Below are positions 26,879-35,192 of a DNA stretch of 64,000 bases, piece by piece (within the stretch, counting starts at the first letter, position 1; each line of letters starts with the position of its first letter). A program made the translations under genes and the position numbers. The notes below the pieces were generated by a model that worked only from the letters and a program-made list of their open reading frames with translations, did no database searches and was not told the DNA's origin. The DNA lies in assembly GCA_036378155.1 (NCBI GenBank), contig DASUXA010000051.1:18267-82266 (forward strand), read 5' to 3'. This DNA comes from DASUXA01 sp036378155. GTDB lineage: Bacteria > Actinomycetota > Actinomycetes > Mycobacteriales > Micromonosporaceae.

Positions 26879-27484
26879 TCAGGATCGACGTGCGCGCAGC
26901 CGCAGGAACCCCAGCGCACCGGCGGCGACGAGGACGGCGGCGACGGCACCGGCGAGGACGGGGGTCCGGTCGGCGGGGCGGCGCGCGGCGGCACGCGGCG
27001 TCGGGGTCGACGGGGTACCGGGGGTGGGGCTCGCCACCAGATAGGCGTTGCTCACCACCTGGTCGGCGGTCGTGGACCCGGCCACCTGGACCGCGACCTT
27101 GTTCTCCACCAGCGCGCCGGACTCGGTGGGGGAGTGGATGGTCCCGGTGATCGTGATCGTCGGTGGTGTCGCGGCGGGGAACCGGAGGTCGCCGAGGTCG
27201 CAGACGACGCTGCGCGCGGTGTGGGTACACCTGCCGGGTCGCGCGCTGGTCGCCAGGTTGTCCAGGTCGACGGTGGTGGTGAAGGTGACCCGGACCGCCG
27301 GGGCGGTACCGGTGCCGCCACCGGACAGCGTGATCGTGTGCGTGACCCGTCGACCCGGAGCAGCGCCGAACGGCTGGGACGTGAGCACGGGTACGACGCT
27401 CACCGGGGGCGACGGGTTGAGCAGCGGAACGCCCAGCGCGACGACGCCGGCGAGCGACACGGCGACCGGGAGCGACACGCTCAC
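26879..27484 (-). CDS. Cell-surface protein with DUF11-like repeat and C-terminal anchor
   Basis: 201 residues: hydrophobic N-terminus (VSVSLPVAVSLAGVVALGVPLL) acting as signal, a DUF11-type beta domain (GRRVTHTITLSGGGTGTAPAVRVTFTTTVDLDNLATSARPGRCTHTARSVVCDLGDLRFPA), a Pro/Thr stalk, and a C-terminal membrane helix plus basic tail (VLAGAVAAVLVAAGALGFLRLRARRS). No LPxTG motif precedes the helix, so it is probably a membrane-anchored surface protein. Start GTG 27484 is tentative; no clear ribosome site is visible, and translation may follow from the upstream TetR gene 29 bp away. Confidence 0.7.
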   Translation of the reverse strand: MSVSLPVAVSLAGVVALGVPLLNPSPPVSVVPVLTSQPFGAAPGRRVTHTITLSGGGTGTAPAVRVTFTTTVDLDNLATSARPGRCTHTARSVVCDLGDLRFPAATPPTITITGTIHSPTESGALVENKVAVQVAGSTTADQVVSNAYLVASPTPGTPSTPTPRAAARRPADRTPVLAGAVAAVLVAAGALGFLRLRARRS

Positions 27485-27513
27485 ACTGTACGGTGGCGTC
27501 CCGGCGGCGCGGA

Positions 27514-28191
27514 TCAGCCGATGTGGTGGCTCAGCACGGCGGACACCAGTTCGGTCACCGCCTCGGTCAGCGAGGTGAACGGGTGCTCCGGGTCCGGTGG
27601 CGGGGCGGGACCGTCGTCCGACGGGTACGGGTCGACCGCGTGCAGCAGCAGTTCGTTGACGCCGCCGACGATCGCCAGCGCCAGCGCCGGCGACAACGGG
27701 CGTACCTCGGGGTTGTCCACGCGTCCCTGCTCGACCAGTTCGCACAGCACGTCGGCGAAGCGGCGCTGCATGCGGTTGCGTACCCGGAACGCGCGTGCCC
27801 CCGCCGCCTGGATCTCCAGCAGCAGGGTACGGGTGAGGGTCGGGGTCGCCTCGATCGCCGACAGGTACGCGGCGACCGTCGCGCGGACCCGGTCCTGCCA
27901 CGCCTGTCCGTCGACCGGCGCGTCGCGCAGCACGTCCACCAGTCGCGAGCACGCCAGTTCGTACACCGCGACCAGGCAGTCTTCCTTGTCGGTGAAGTGC
28001 TCGTAGAAGGTGCGTTTGGAGACTCGGGCGTGGGCGACGATGTCGGCGATGGTGGTCGCGGCGTACCCCTTGTCGGTCAGCGCCGACGCGAGCCCCTCCA
28101 TCAGGCGCAACCGCGCGGGGTCGGGCGTTTCGGACCGCCCGGCGACGTACCGCGCATCGGACGCGGGACGCGCCACTGTGACCTGGGTCAC
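27514..28191 (-). CDS. TetR-family transcriptional repressor
   Basis: 225-residue regulator. The HTH lies near residues 28-60: RLRLMEGLASALTDKGYAATTIADIVAHARVSKRTFYEHFTDKEDCLVAVYE. The C-terminal ligand domain is helical with no recognised signature. GTG 28191 is chosen as the first in-frame start after GGGAGAGAGG; a GTG 4 codons later is possible. It is divergent from the monooxygenase operon, with paired dyads in between (28216-28267), the classical layout of a TetR repressor controlling both directions. Confidence 0.92.
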   Translation of the reverse strand: MTQVTVARPASDARYVAGRSETPDPARLRLMEGLASALTDKGYAATTIADIVAHARVSKRTFYEHFTDKEDCLVAVYELACSRLVDVLRDAPVDGQAWQDRVRATVAAYLSAIEATPTLTRTLLLEIQAAGARAFRVRNRMQRRFADVLCELVEQGRVDNPEVRPLSPALALAIVGGVNELLLHAVDPYPSDDGPAPPPDPEHPFTSLTEAVTELVSAVLSHHIG

Positions 28192-28215
28192 GACTCGCCA
28201 CCTCTCTCCCGACCG

Positions 28216-28267
28216 TGGTACCCGATGGTACCGTCCAGCCCAACAGCTGGTACCAGTTGGTACCAGC
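28216..28267. promoter_or_regulatory. Two putative TetR operators with paired TGGTACC sites
   Basis: TGGTACCCGATGGTACC (28216-28232) and a 22-bp inverted repeat with half-site GCTGGTACCA and a GT centre (28246-28267) lie between the divergent starts. Their centres are about 32 bp apart, roughly three helical turns. The second site is almost perfect and ends 19 bp before the monooxygenase ATG. It is the likely operator region for the adjacent TetR protein. Confidence 0.65.
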
Positions 28268-28286
28268 GCCGGGGGCGGGAGAGCGG

Positions 28287-29771
28287 ATGGTCGAACACGT
28301 ACAGGTGCTGATCGTGGGCAGCGGGTTCGGCGGCCTCGGCACGGCGATCGCGCTGAAACGCGACGGCGTCGACGACTTCGTGGTCCTCGAACGCGCCGAC
28401 GACCTGGGCGGCACGTGGCGGGACAACTCCTATCCGGGCTGCGCCTGCGACGTGCCGTCGCACCTGTACTCGTTCTCGTTCGCGCCGAACCCGAACTGGA
28501 GCCGCACCTTCTCCCGGCAGCCCGAGATCTGGGCGTACCTGCGCGACTGCGCCGACCGGTACGGCATCGCACCGCACATCCGGTTCGGCACCGAACTGCT
28601 CGGCGCCGACTGGGACGACGAGCGACGCCGCTGGGTCGCCCGCACCTCACGGGGCGAGTTCACCGCCGACGTGCTGGTCGCCGCCACCGGTCCGCTGGCG
28701 GAGCCGTCGCTGCCGGACCTGCCCGGACTGTCCACCTTCGCGGGTACCGCCTTCCACTCCGCGCGGTGGGACCACGGGTACGACCTGACCGGCAAACGGG
28801 TCGCGGTGATCGGCACCGGCGCGTCGGCGATCCAGTTCGTACCCCAGATCGCGGGGCGGGTGGCGCGGCTCGACGTGTACCAGCGCACCCCGCCGTGGAT
28901 CATGCCGCGCCGCGACCGCCCGTTGACCCGTGTCGAGCGGCGGGTGTACCGCGCGGTCCCGGCGCTGCAACGGCTCATGCGCGCCGCGATCTACGCCGGA
29001 CGCGAGGCGTTCCTGCCGAACTTCCGGTCGGTACGGGTGTCCCACCTGGCGCAGCGGATCGCGCTGCGGCACCTGCGGTCCCAGGTACCGGACCCGGACC
29101 TGCGCGCCAAGCTCACCCCGAACTACGCGATGGGCTGCAAGCGCATCCTGGTCTCCAACGACTACCTGCCGGCGCTGACCCGCGACAACGTGCACGTGGT
29201 CACCGACCCGATCGCCGAGGTGCGCCGGCACTCGATCGTCACCGCCGACGGCACCGAGCGCGAGGCGGACGCGATCGTCTTCGGTACCGGGTTCCACGTC
29301 ACCGACCTGCCGATCGCCGAGCGGCTGCGCGGTCGCGACGGGCGCAGCCTCGCCGAGATCTGGCAGGGCAGCCCGCAGGCGTACCTGGGCGTCGCCGTCG
29401 CCGGCTTCCCCAACCTGTTCCTGCTGCTCGGACCGAACACCGGGCTCGGGCACACCTCGGTGGTCATCATGATCGAGGCGCAGATCGGGTACCTGCGCCG
29501 CGCGCTGCGTCACCTGCGCGCGACCGGCGCGGCGACGGTCGAACCGCGACCCGACGCGCAGCGCGACTTCGTCCGGTACGTGGACGAGAACATGCGCGGC
29601 ACGGTGTGGACGGCGGGCGGCTGTCGCAGCTGGTACCTCGACCCGACCGGGCGCAATTCCGCGCTGTGGCCGCGCAGCACCTGGGCGTACCGCCGGCTGC
29701 TGCGCAGGTTCCGCCCGGACGATCACGAGTTCAGCCTGCGCGCCCAGCCGAAGGCGGAGGTTCCGGTATGA
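28287..29771 (+). CDS. Baeyer-Villiger-type flavin monooxygenase (MymA-like)
   Basis: 494-residue class B flavoprotein. FAD motif VGSGFGGLGTAIALKRDG at residues 10-27; BVMO sequence FAGTAFHSARWDH at about 150-162 fits FxGxxxHxxxW; NADPH motif VIGTGASAIQFVPQIA follows; ATG-like C-terminal motif IVFGTGFHVTDLP. Start ATG 28287 follows GGGCGGGAGAG. It heads a three-gene operon (4-nt overlaps) with an esterase and an SDR. The order monooxygenase-esterase-SDR equals the first three genes of the mycobacterial mymA operon (Rv3083-Rv3085). Likely substrate: a ketone or fatty/cyclic carbonyl; inferred only. Confidence 0.92.
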   Translation: MVEHVQVLIVGSGFGGLGTAIALKRDGVDDFVVLERADDLGGTWRDNSYPGCACDVPSHLYSFSFAPNPNWSRTFSRQPEIWAYLRDCADRYGIAPHIRFGTELLGADWDDERRRWVARTSRGEFTADVLVAATGPLAEPSLPDLPGLSTFAGTAFHSARWDHGYDLTGKRVAVIGTGASAIQFVPQIAGRVARLDVYQRTPPWIMPRRDRPLTRVERRVYRAVPALQRLMRAAIYAGREAFLPNFRSVRVSHLAQRIALRHLRSQVPDPDLRAKLTPNYAMGCKRILVSNDYLPALTRDNVHVVTDPIAEVRRHSIVTADGTEREADAIVFGTGFHVTDLPIAERLRGRDGRSLAEIWQGSPQAYLGVAVAGFPNLFLLLGPNTGLGHTSVVIMIEAQIGYLRRALRHLRATGAATVEPRPDAQRDFVRYVDENMRGTVWTAGGCRSWYLDPTGRNSALWPRSTWAYRRLLRRFRPDDHEFSLRAQPKAEVPV

Positions 29772-30838
29772 GCGGGGTCGGTGCGTCCCTGGAGAAGCTG
29801 GTCCTGCACGGCCTCACCCGGCTCCCCGCCGGGGCGCAGCGCCGGCTGGCGGGCGGCGGTCGGATCGTCGTCGACGGTGAGGAACTCGACCCCGCCCTGC
29901 AACTGGTACTGGCGATGCGCCGGTGGCGCGGCTCGCACGGGCTGACCGCCGGTACCCCGGAGCGCACCCGCCGCAAGATGCGGCACGAGTCGTTGATCGC
30001 GGTGCGGGAACCCACCCCGGTCGCGGCGGTACGCGACCTGACGGTCGACGGCGCCGCGGGTCCTCTGGCGGCCCGCCACTACGCGCCGTTCGGTCCCGGG
30101 CCGCGCCCGCTGCTGGTGTTCTTCCACGGGGGCGGATTCGTCTCCGGCGACATCGACGGACATGACGAGCCGTGCCGGATGCTGTGCCGGCATGCCGGGG
30201 TGCACGTGCTGTCGGTGGCGTACCGGCTGGCGCCCGAGCACCCTTTCCCAGCCGGAGTCGACGACGCGATCGCCGCGACCGACTGGGCGTACGCGCACGC
30301 CGAGGAACTGGGCGCCGACCCCGAGCGGGTGGCGGTCGGCGGCGACAGCGCGGGCGCGAGCCTCGCGACCGTGGTGTGCCTGCTCGCGGTACGCACCGCG
30401 AAGCGCCTGCCGCTCGCGCAGGTCCTGATCTACCCGCCGACGCTGCACGAGCACGACTGGGCGTCGCGTACCTCGTTCGCCCACGGCTTCCTGCTCACCG
30501 CCGAGGACATCGACTTCTGCTACCGCCACTACACGGTGGGCGGGGTGGAGCCGCACGACTTCCGACACTCGCCGCTGCTCGCCGGCGACCTGTCCGGGTT
30601 GCCGCCGACGCTGCTGGTCACCGCCGCTTTCGATCCGCTTCGGGACGAGGGCGAGGCGTACGCCGAGGCGCTGGCAGCCGCCGGCACCGTGGTCACGGTG
30701 TGGCGGGCGCACGGGATGATCCACGGATTCATCAACATGACTGCGCTGAGCCGCGCCGCGCGGGACGCGGTCATCGAGATCGCCGGAGCGACCCGCGCGT
30801 TGCTCGCCAGCGCCCCGGTACCGGCGGTGCAGCCGTGA
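29768..30838 (+). CDS. HSL-family alpha/beta hydrolase (LipR-like esterase)
   Basis: 356-residue hormone-sensitive-lipase-type esterase. Oxyanion motif HGGGF near residue 120, nucleophile motif GDSAG near 192, acid in TAAFDPLRDEG, histidine in HGMIHGF. All catalytic residues intact. ATG 29768 overlaps the monooxygenase stop (ATGA). In a Baeyer-Villiger cassette it would hydrolyse the ester product. Probably cytoplasmic; no signal peptide. Confidence 0.92.
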   Translation: MSGVGASLEKLVLHGLTRLPAGAQRRLAGGGRIVVDGEELDPALQLVLAMRRWRGSHGLTAGTPERTRRKMRHESLIAVREPTPVAAVRDLTVDGAAGPLAARHYAPFGPGPRPLLVFFHGGGFVSGDIDGHDEPCRMLCRHAGVHVLSVAYRLAPEHPFPAGVDDAIAATDWAYAHAEELGADPERVAVGGDSAGASLATVVCLLAVRTAKRLPLAQVLIYPPTLHEHDWASRTSFAHGFLLTAEDIDFCYRHYTVGGVEPHDFRHSPLLAGDLSGLPPTLLVTAAFDPLRDEGEAYAEALAAAGTVVTVWRAHGMIHGFINMTALSRAARDAVIEIAGATRALLASAPVPAVQP

Positions 30839-31734
30839 GCGGGTCGCTGACCGGTCGGGTCGTCCTGGTGACCGGCGCGGCGCGGGGTATCGGCGAGAAG
30901 ACGGCGCGACTCGCGGCGGCGCGCGGCGCTCGGGTGGCGTTGCTCGGGCTGGAACCGGGGCGGTTGGCGGCGGTCGCCGCCGAGCTGGGCGACGGGCATG
31001 TCTGGTACGAGTGCGACGTGTCGGACCAGGAGTCCGTGGACGCCGCCGTGGCGGCGACCGTCGACCGGCTGGGCGGCATCGACGTCGTGGTGGCGAACGC
31101 CGGAGTGGCGAACAACGGCACGGTCGCCGTCAACCCGGTCGATGCCCTGGTACGGACCATCGAGGTCAACCTGGTCGGCGTGGTACGCACGGTGTCCGCC
31201 ACCCTGCCGCACGTCGTCGCCCGGCGCGGCTACTTCCTGCTGGTGTCCTCGGCGGCGGCGTTCACCGTGCTGCCCGGCATGGCGGCGTACTGCGCGTCGA
31301 AGGCGGGCGTGGAGCAGTTCGGCAACGCGCTGCGCCTGGAGGTCGCCCACCACGGCGTCGGCGTCGGTACCGCGCACATGACCTGGATCGACACCGACAT
31401 GGTCCGGGACGTGCGCGCCGACCTGCCCACGTTCGAGGCGATCCTGGCGCGGCTGCCCGGTCCGCTCGGCGCGTACACCTCGGTCGAGGCGTGTGCGGAG
31501 GCGTTCCTGCGCGGCATCGAGCGGCGCAGCCGGCGGGTGTACGTGCCGCGCTCGCTCGCCGTGGTCCACGCGCTGCGCAGCGTCCTGCTCAGCGCGCCGG
31601 TCGAGGCTGTCCTGCGCCGGCAGGCGGCGCGCTCGGTACCGCAGCTCGAAGCGGACGTGCGCCGGCTGGGGCGCGCGTTCGGCGCGCACAGCGCCGCCCA
31701 GGCGCGTGGTACCGGCAGCGCCGCGCCCGACTGA
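30835..31734 (+). CDS. Short-chain dehydrogenase/reductase (SDR)
   Basis: 299-residue SDR. Cofactor motif TGAARGIG at 13-20, VANAG (strand 4), catalytic Ser in LVSSAAAFT, Tyr152 and Lys156 in YCASK. The C-terminal extension (SVLLSAPVEAVLRRQAARSVPQLEADVRRLGRAF) is typical of SadH-like SDRs. GTG 30835 overlaps the esterase stop. It probably interconverts alcohol and ketone in the same pathway as the monooxygenase and esterase. Confidence 0.92.
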   Translation: MSGSLTGRVVLVTGAARGIGEKTARLAAARGARVALLGLEPGRLAAVAAELGDGHVWYECDVSDQESVDAAVAATVDRLGGIDVVVANAGVANNGTVAVNPVDALVRTIEVNLVGVVRTVSATLPHVVARRGYFLLVSSAAAFTVLPGMAAYCASKAGVEQFGNALRLEVAHHGVGVGTAHMTWIDTDMVRDVRADLPTFEAILARLPGPLGAYTSVEACAEAFLRGIERRSRRVYVPRSLAVVHALRSVLLSAPVEAVLRRQAARSVPQLEADVRRLGRAFGAHSAAQARGTGSAAPD

Positions 31735-31771
31735 GTCGTGGGCGCGCCCCGGAACCGGAACACCCACCGCT

Positions 31772-31796
31772 ACGATGCCGACGTATTACGCATCGT
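31772..31796. terminator. AT-richer inverted repeat between convergent genes
   Basis: ACGATGC (31772-31778) pairs with GCATCGT (31790-31796) across 11 nt, between the SDR and anti-sigma stops. The loop and flank (GTATTACG, TATAC) are unusually AT-rich for this region. A modest terminator or promoter-like site; weak evidence. Confidence 0.35.
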
Positions 31797-31824
31797 TATA
31801 CTCGCGGCGCGAGACCGGGCGCGG

Positions 31825-32514
31825 CTACTCGTGCTGGTACGTCAGCAGCGGTCCGCCGTCGGCGCGACGCAACTCGACCGTGCCGATCCGGTCCGGCGGT
31901 ACCGACGCGTGCGCCGAGAACGACGATTCACCGGGCGTGACCGGCCAGGTCGCGACGTTCTGCCCGGCGGTCGAGCCACGCGGGTACACCACCAACGTCA
32001 CCTGCCACGGCTCGGCGTAACCGCCCGACGACTGGTACACGCAGACCATGGTGATGTCGGTGCCGCCACCCTTCGGCGCGTAGCCGAGCACGGCGGACAG
32101 CGGCAGGTCGGGTTGGACGGGCCGCATCGAGGCGACCACCGGGGCGGCGGGCGGCGGTGCGGCGGGGGACACCAGGCGACCGGCTCCGAGGCCGACGACC
32201 AGCGCCAGGCATGCCGCCGCGAGCGCCGCGCCGGCGGTCTGCCAGCGCCGCCGCCGTCGTAGCCGAGCCTGCTCCTTGCGCGCCTTGGACACGACGCGGT
32301 CCAGCAACCCGGCGGGCGCGGTCACCGGCTGGTCCACCGCCGCCGCCTCGGCAGGGTCGAGCCGACCGAGCAGCCCGGGCAGCACGGCGAGGTCGGCGAC
32401 CTCGTCGCGGCAGGGTTCGCATTGCGCCAGGTGCCGCTCGTACTCCGACCGTTCGGTTGGAGCGAGGGCGCCGAGAACGTACGCGCCGGCGTCGACGCAC
32501 CGCTCGCAGCTCAC
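31825..32514 (-). CDS. Zinc-finger anti-sigma factor
   Basis: 229 residues. N-terminal zf-HC2 domain with His28, Cys32 and Cys35 in ERHLAQCEPCRDE plus upstream Cys3/Cys6; one membrane helix (WQTAGAALAAACLALVVGLGAGRLV, about 88-112); then an extracytoplasmic domain (TDITMVCVYQSSGGYAEPWQVTLVVYPRGS). GTG 32514 overlaps the sigma factor stop (GTGA), so it is the cognate partner. It should bind and inactivate the sigma factor until an envelope or redox signal releases it. Confidence 0.92.
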   Translation of the reverse strand: MSCERCVDAGAYVLGALAPTERSEYERHLAQCEPCRDEVADLAVLPGLLGRLDPAEAAAVDQPVTAPAGLLDRVVSKARKEQARLRRRRRWQTAGAALAAACLALVVGLGAGRLVSPAAPPPAAPVVASMRPVQPDLPLSAVLGYAPKGGGTDITMVCVYQSSGGYAEPWQVTLVVYPRGSTAGQNVATWPVTPGESSFSAHASVPPDRIGTVELRRADGGPLLTYQHE

Positions 32515-33020
32515 CGTGTCACCCCCATCTCCTCCAGTACCAGTCGCAGCGACCGTAGCGCGTAGTGGGTACGCGACTTGACCGTCCCGGGCGGTATGCC
32601 GAGCAGGGCTGCCGCCTCGGCGACCGACCTGCCGTAATAGAAGCACTGCACGATGACGTCGCGGTGCTCGCGGGACAGCCGGGCGAGCGCGTCCGCGATC
32701 AGCCAACCTTCCACGGCGCGTTCGGTCTCGTCGGTACCGGGCGGCTCCGGCGGGGTGTCGGTGACCACCTCCGCGACCCTTACCGAGCGGCGACGCCACG
32801 AGTCGATCGAAATGTTGCGCGCCGTGGTGAACAGCCAGGCGCGGACCGAGCCGCGCTCCGGGTCCAGCGCGTCCGGGTGCCGCCAGGCGCGCAGCATCGT
32901 CTCCTGTACCACGTCCTCGGCGCGCTGATGGTCGCCGCCCGACAGCCGGAGCGCGTGCGCGAACAACGCGTCGCCGTGCTCGGCGAAGATCAGGCGCAGC
33001 AGCTCGGTGTCGTCACCCAC
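32511..33020 (-). CDS. ECF RNA polymerase sigma factor
   Basis: 169-residue group IV sigma factor. Region 2: FAEHGDALFAHALRLSGGDHQRAEDVVQETMLRAWRHPDA and RAWLFTTARNISIDSWRRR; region 4: ALARLSREHRDVIVQCFYYGRSVAEAAALLGIPPGTVKSRTHYALRSLR. GTG 33020 follows GGGGAGA and is preferred to the GTG 6 codons upstream. Cotranscribed with its anti-sigma factor and divergent from a lipoprotein gene that may be in its regulon. Confidence 0.93.
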   Translation of the reverse strand: MGDDTELLRLIFAEHGDALFAHALRLSGGDHQRAEDVVQETMLRAWRHPDALDPERGSVRAWLFTTARNISIDSWRRRSVRVAEVVTDTPPEPPGTDETERAVEGWLIADALARLSREHRDVIVQCFYYGRSVAEAAALLGIPPGTVKSRTHYALRSLRLVLEEMGVTR

Positions 33021-33156
33021 GTCAGGATCTCCCCTCACCGAGTGTCACGCGCGCCGAGGCTCGACGGTTCACGTGACGCGGGTCCCGTCACCGTTTGCGG
33101 TACGGGGTGAACCGCAGGGCGGCGCCGTCCGTGCCCGGTGGCAGGAGGTGCCACAG

Positions 33157-33702
33157 ATGGGACGAATCAAGATCATGGCTGGGCTCGGCGTCGGGGTGGC
33201 GCTCGCCGCAGCCGGCTGCGCGACCGGGGTGCAGTCGGCGGGTAGCGGCGGCACAGGCGGAAACGGCGGCGCGGCGCCGCCGGGCGGCTCGGCGACAGTG
33301 TCGGTGCGTTCCGTGGGCGGGGTCGACAACGTGCTGGTCGACCCGGCCGGGCGTCCGCTGTACGCCGCTGACCAGGAGCGGGGCGGCATGGTCAAGTGTG
33401 TCGCGGACTGTGTGGCGATCTGGGCGCCGGTGACGGTACCGAACGGTGTGAGCCCGCACGGCGGAGCCGGGTTGACCGGAACGCTGGGCACGGTTGCCCG
33501 CCCGGACGGCAAGACCCAGGTCACCTGGAACAGCAGCCCGCTGTACACGTTCACGCTCGACCCGTCGGGCAAGGTCACCGGCAACGGCAAGAAGGACACC
33601 TTCGGCGGTACCTCGTTCACCTGGCACGTGCAGACCATGTCCGGGGCTGGCGCGCCGAGCCAGGCGCCGAGTCAGCCGGACAGCGGCGGGTACGGCTACT
33701 GA
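33157..33702 (+). CDS. Lipoprotein with secreted COG4315-type repeats
   Basis: 181 residues. Signal peptide with lipobox LAAAGC (lipidated Cys21), a Gly-rich linker, then the secreted-repeat fold: VDNVLVDPAGRPLYAADQERGGMVKCVADCVAIWAPVTVPNG and a second unit TQVTWNSSPLYTFTLDPSGKVTGNGKKDTFGGTSFTWHV. These repeats (PF03640-like) are usually membrane-anchored and of unknown function. ATG 33157 follows GGCAGGAGG. Divergent from the ECF sigma operon. Confidence 0.88.
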   Translation: MGRIKIMAGLGVGVALAAAGCATGVQSAGSGGTGGNGGAAPPGGSATVSVRSVGGVDNVLVDPAGRPLYAADQERGGMVKCVADCVAIWAPVTVPNGVSPHGGAGLTGTLGTVARPDGKTQVTWNSSPLYTFTLDPSGKVTGNGKKDTFGGTSFTWHVQTMSGAGAPSQAPSQPDSGGYGY

Positions 33703-33707
33703 GACGT

Positions 33708-33734
33708 CGCCGGTCCCGCGCAGCGGGACCGGCG
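33708..33734 (+). terminator. Hairpin terminator after the lipoprotein gene
   Basis: CGCCGGTCCCGC pairs with GCGGGACCGGCG (12-bp stem, 3-nt GCA loop) starting 6 bp after the stop codon. No T-run, as usual in GC-rich actinobacteria. Confidence 0.75.
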
Positions 33735-33800
33735 TCCCAACCATCGGTAGAGGTCCACTCGGCGGCGGACGGCTCCGGATAGGACCGTAGGCTGCGAGGC

Positions 33801-35192
33801 ATGCGCCAGGAATGGCATCAGATCCGCAATCCGGGGTTGGAGATCGGGCGACCGGCGGTCGACGCCGCCGAGATCGAGGCGTTGGGGCTGGACCGTTGGC
33901 GGACGCTGCCGCGCGCCCAGATGCCGCCTTGGCCGGACCCGGCGGTCGTCGACGAGGTCGCGACGCTGCTGTCCACGGTTCCGTCCGTGGTCGCGCCGTA
34001 CGAGGTCGACCAGTTGCGGGAACGGCTCGCCCTGGTCTGCGAGGGCAGGGCGTTCCTGCTGCAGGGCGGTGACTGCGCGGAGACGTTCGCCGACAACACC
34101 GAGGCGCATCTGCTCGCCAACGCGCGCACCCTGCTGCAGATGGCGGTGGTGCTGACGTACGGCGCGAGCGTCCCCGTGATCAAGGTGGCGCGCGTCGCCG
34201 GTCAGTACACCAAGCCGCGCTCGCAGGAGATCGACGCGCTCGGACTGCCCGCCTACCGCGGCGACATGATCAACTCGTTGGAGGCGACGCCCGAGGCGCG
34301 GGTCGCCGACCCGCACCGGATGATCCGCGCGTACGCCAACGCGTCGAGCGCGATGAACATGCTCCGGGCGTACCTCGGCGGCGGCATGGCCGACCTGCAC
34401 GCGGTCCACGACTGGAACAAGGGCTTCGTCAAGTCGTCGCCGGCGGGCGAGCGGTACGAGGCGATCGCCCGCGAGATCGACCGCGCGCTCGCCTTCATCC
34501 GCGCCTGCGGGATGACCGACGACGAGGCGCTGCGCACCGTCACGCTGTACTGCTCGCACGAGGCGCTGGCGCTGGAGTACGACCGGGCGCTGACCCGGCT
34601 GGCCGGTGGGAAGGCGTACGGGCTGTCCGGGCACTTCCTGTGGGTGGGGGAGCGGACCCGGCAACTCGACGGGGCGCACATCGACTTCGTGTCCCGCATC
34701 GCCAACCCGATCGGCGTGAAGCTCGGACCGACCACCAGTCCGGAGACCGCCCTCGAACTGTGCGAGCGGCTCAACCCGGACAACATCCCCGGTCGCCTGA
34801 CGCTCATCAGCCGGATGGGCAACCAGCGGGTACGCGACGTCCTGCCGCCGATCGTGGCGAAGGTGAGCGCGGCGGGGCACAAGGTGGTGTGGCAGTGCGA
34901 CCCGATGCACGGCAACACCCACGAGTCGTCCAACGGGTACAAGACCCGGCATTTCGACCGCATCGTGGACGAGGTGCTGGGCTACTTCGAGGTCCACCGC
35001 GAGCTGGGTACCCACCCGGGCGGCCTGCACGTGGAGCTGACCGGCGAGGATGTCACCGAGTGCCTGGGCGGCGCCCAGGCGATCGAGGACGCCGACCTGC
35101 CCGGTCGGTACGAGACCGCCTGCGACCCGCGGCTGAACACCCAGCAGTCGCTGGAGCTGGCTTTCCTGGTGGCGGAGATGTTGCGTGGCTGA
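33801..35192 (+). CDS. aroG: 3-deoxy-7-phosphoheptulonate synthase, class II
   Basis: 463-residue DAHP synthase, the first shikimate-pathway enzyme, condensing PEP with erythrose-4-phosphate. Plant-like class II features: FLLQGGDCAETFADN, KVARVAGQYTKPRS, GLSGHFLWVGERTRQLDGAHIDFVSRIANPIGVKLGP, VVWQCDPMHGNTHESSNGYKTRHFD, and metal-binding HPGGLHVELTGEDVTECLGG. ATG 33801 gives the usual N-terminus. Its stop overlaps the threonine aldolase start by 8 nt. Orthologue of Rv2178c. Confidence 0.95.
   Translation: MRQEWHQIRNPGLEIGRPAVDAAEIEALGLDRWRTLPRAQMPPWPDPAVVDEVATLLSTVPSVVAPYEVDQLRERLALVCEGRAFLLQGGDCAETFADNTEAHLLANARTLLQMAVVLTYGASVPVIKVARVAGQYTKPRSQEIDALGLPAYRGDMINSLEATPEARVADPHRMIRAYANASSAMNMLRAYLGGGMADLHAVHDWNKGFVKSSPAGERYEAIAREIDRALAFIRACGMTDDEALRTVTLYCSHEALALEYDRALTRLAGGKAYGLSGHFLWVGERTRQLDGAHIDFVSRIANPIGVKLGPTTSPETALELCERLNPDNIPGRLTLISRMGNQRVRDVLPPIVAKVSAAGHKVVWQCDPMHGNTHESSNGYKTRHFDRIVDEVLGYFEVHRELGTHPGGLHVELTGEDVTECLGGAQAIEDADLPGRYETACDPRLNTQQSLELAFLVAEMLRG

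Noticed and set aside
33095..33433. Alternative frames upstream of the lipoprotein as extra genes
   Set aside because: The lipoprotein frame has signal peptide, lipobox and repeats; the alternatives have no features.
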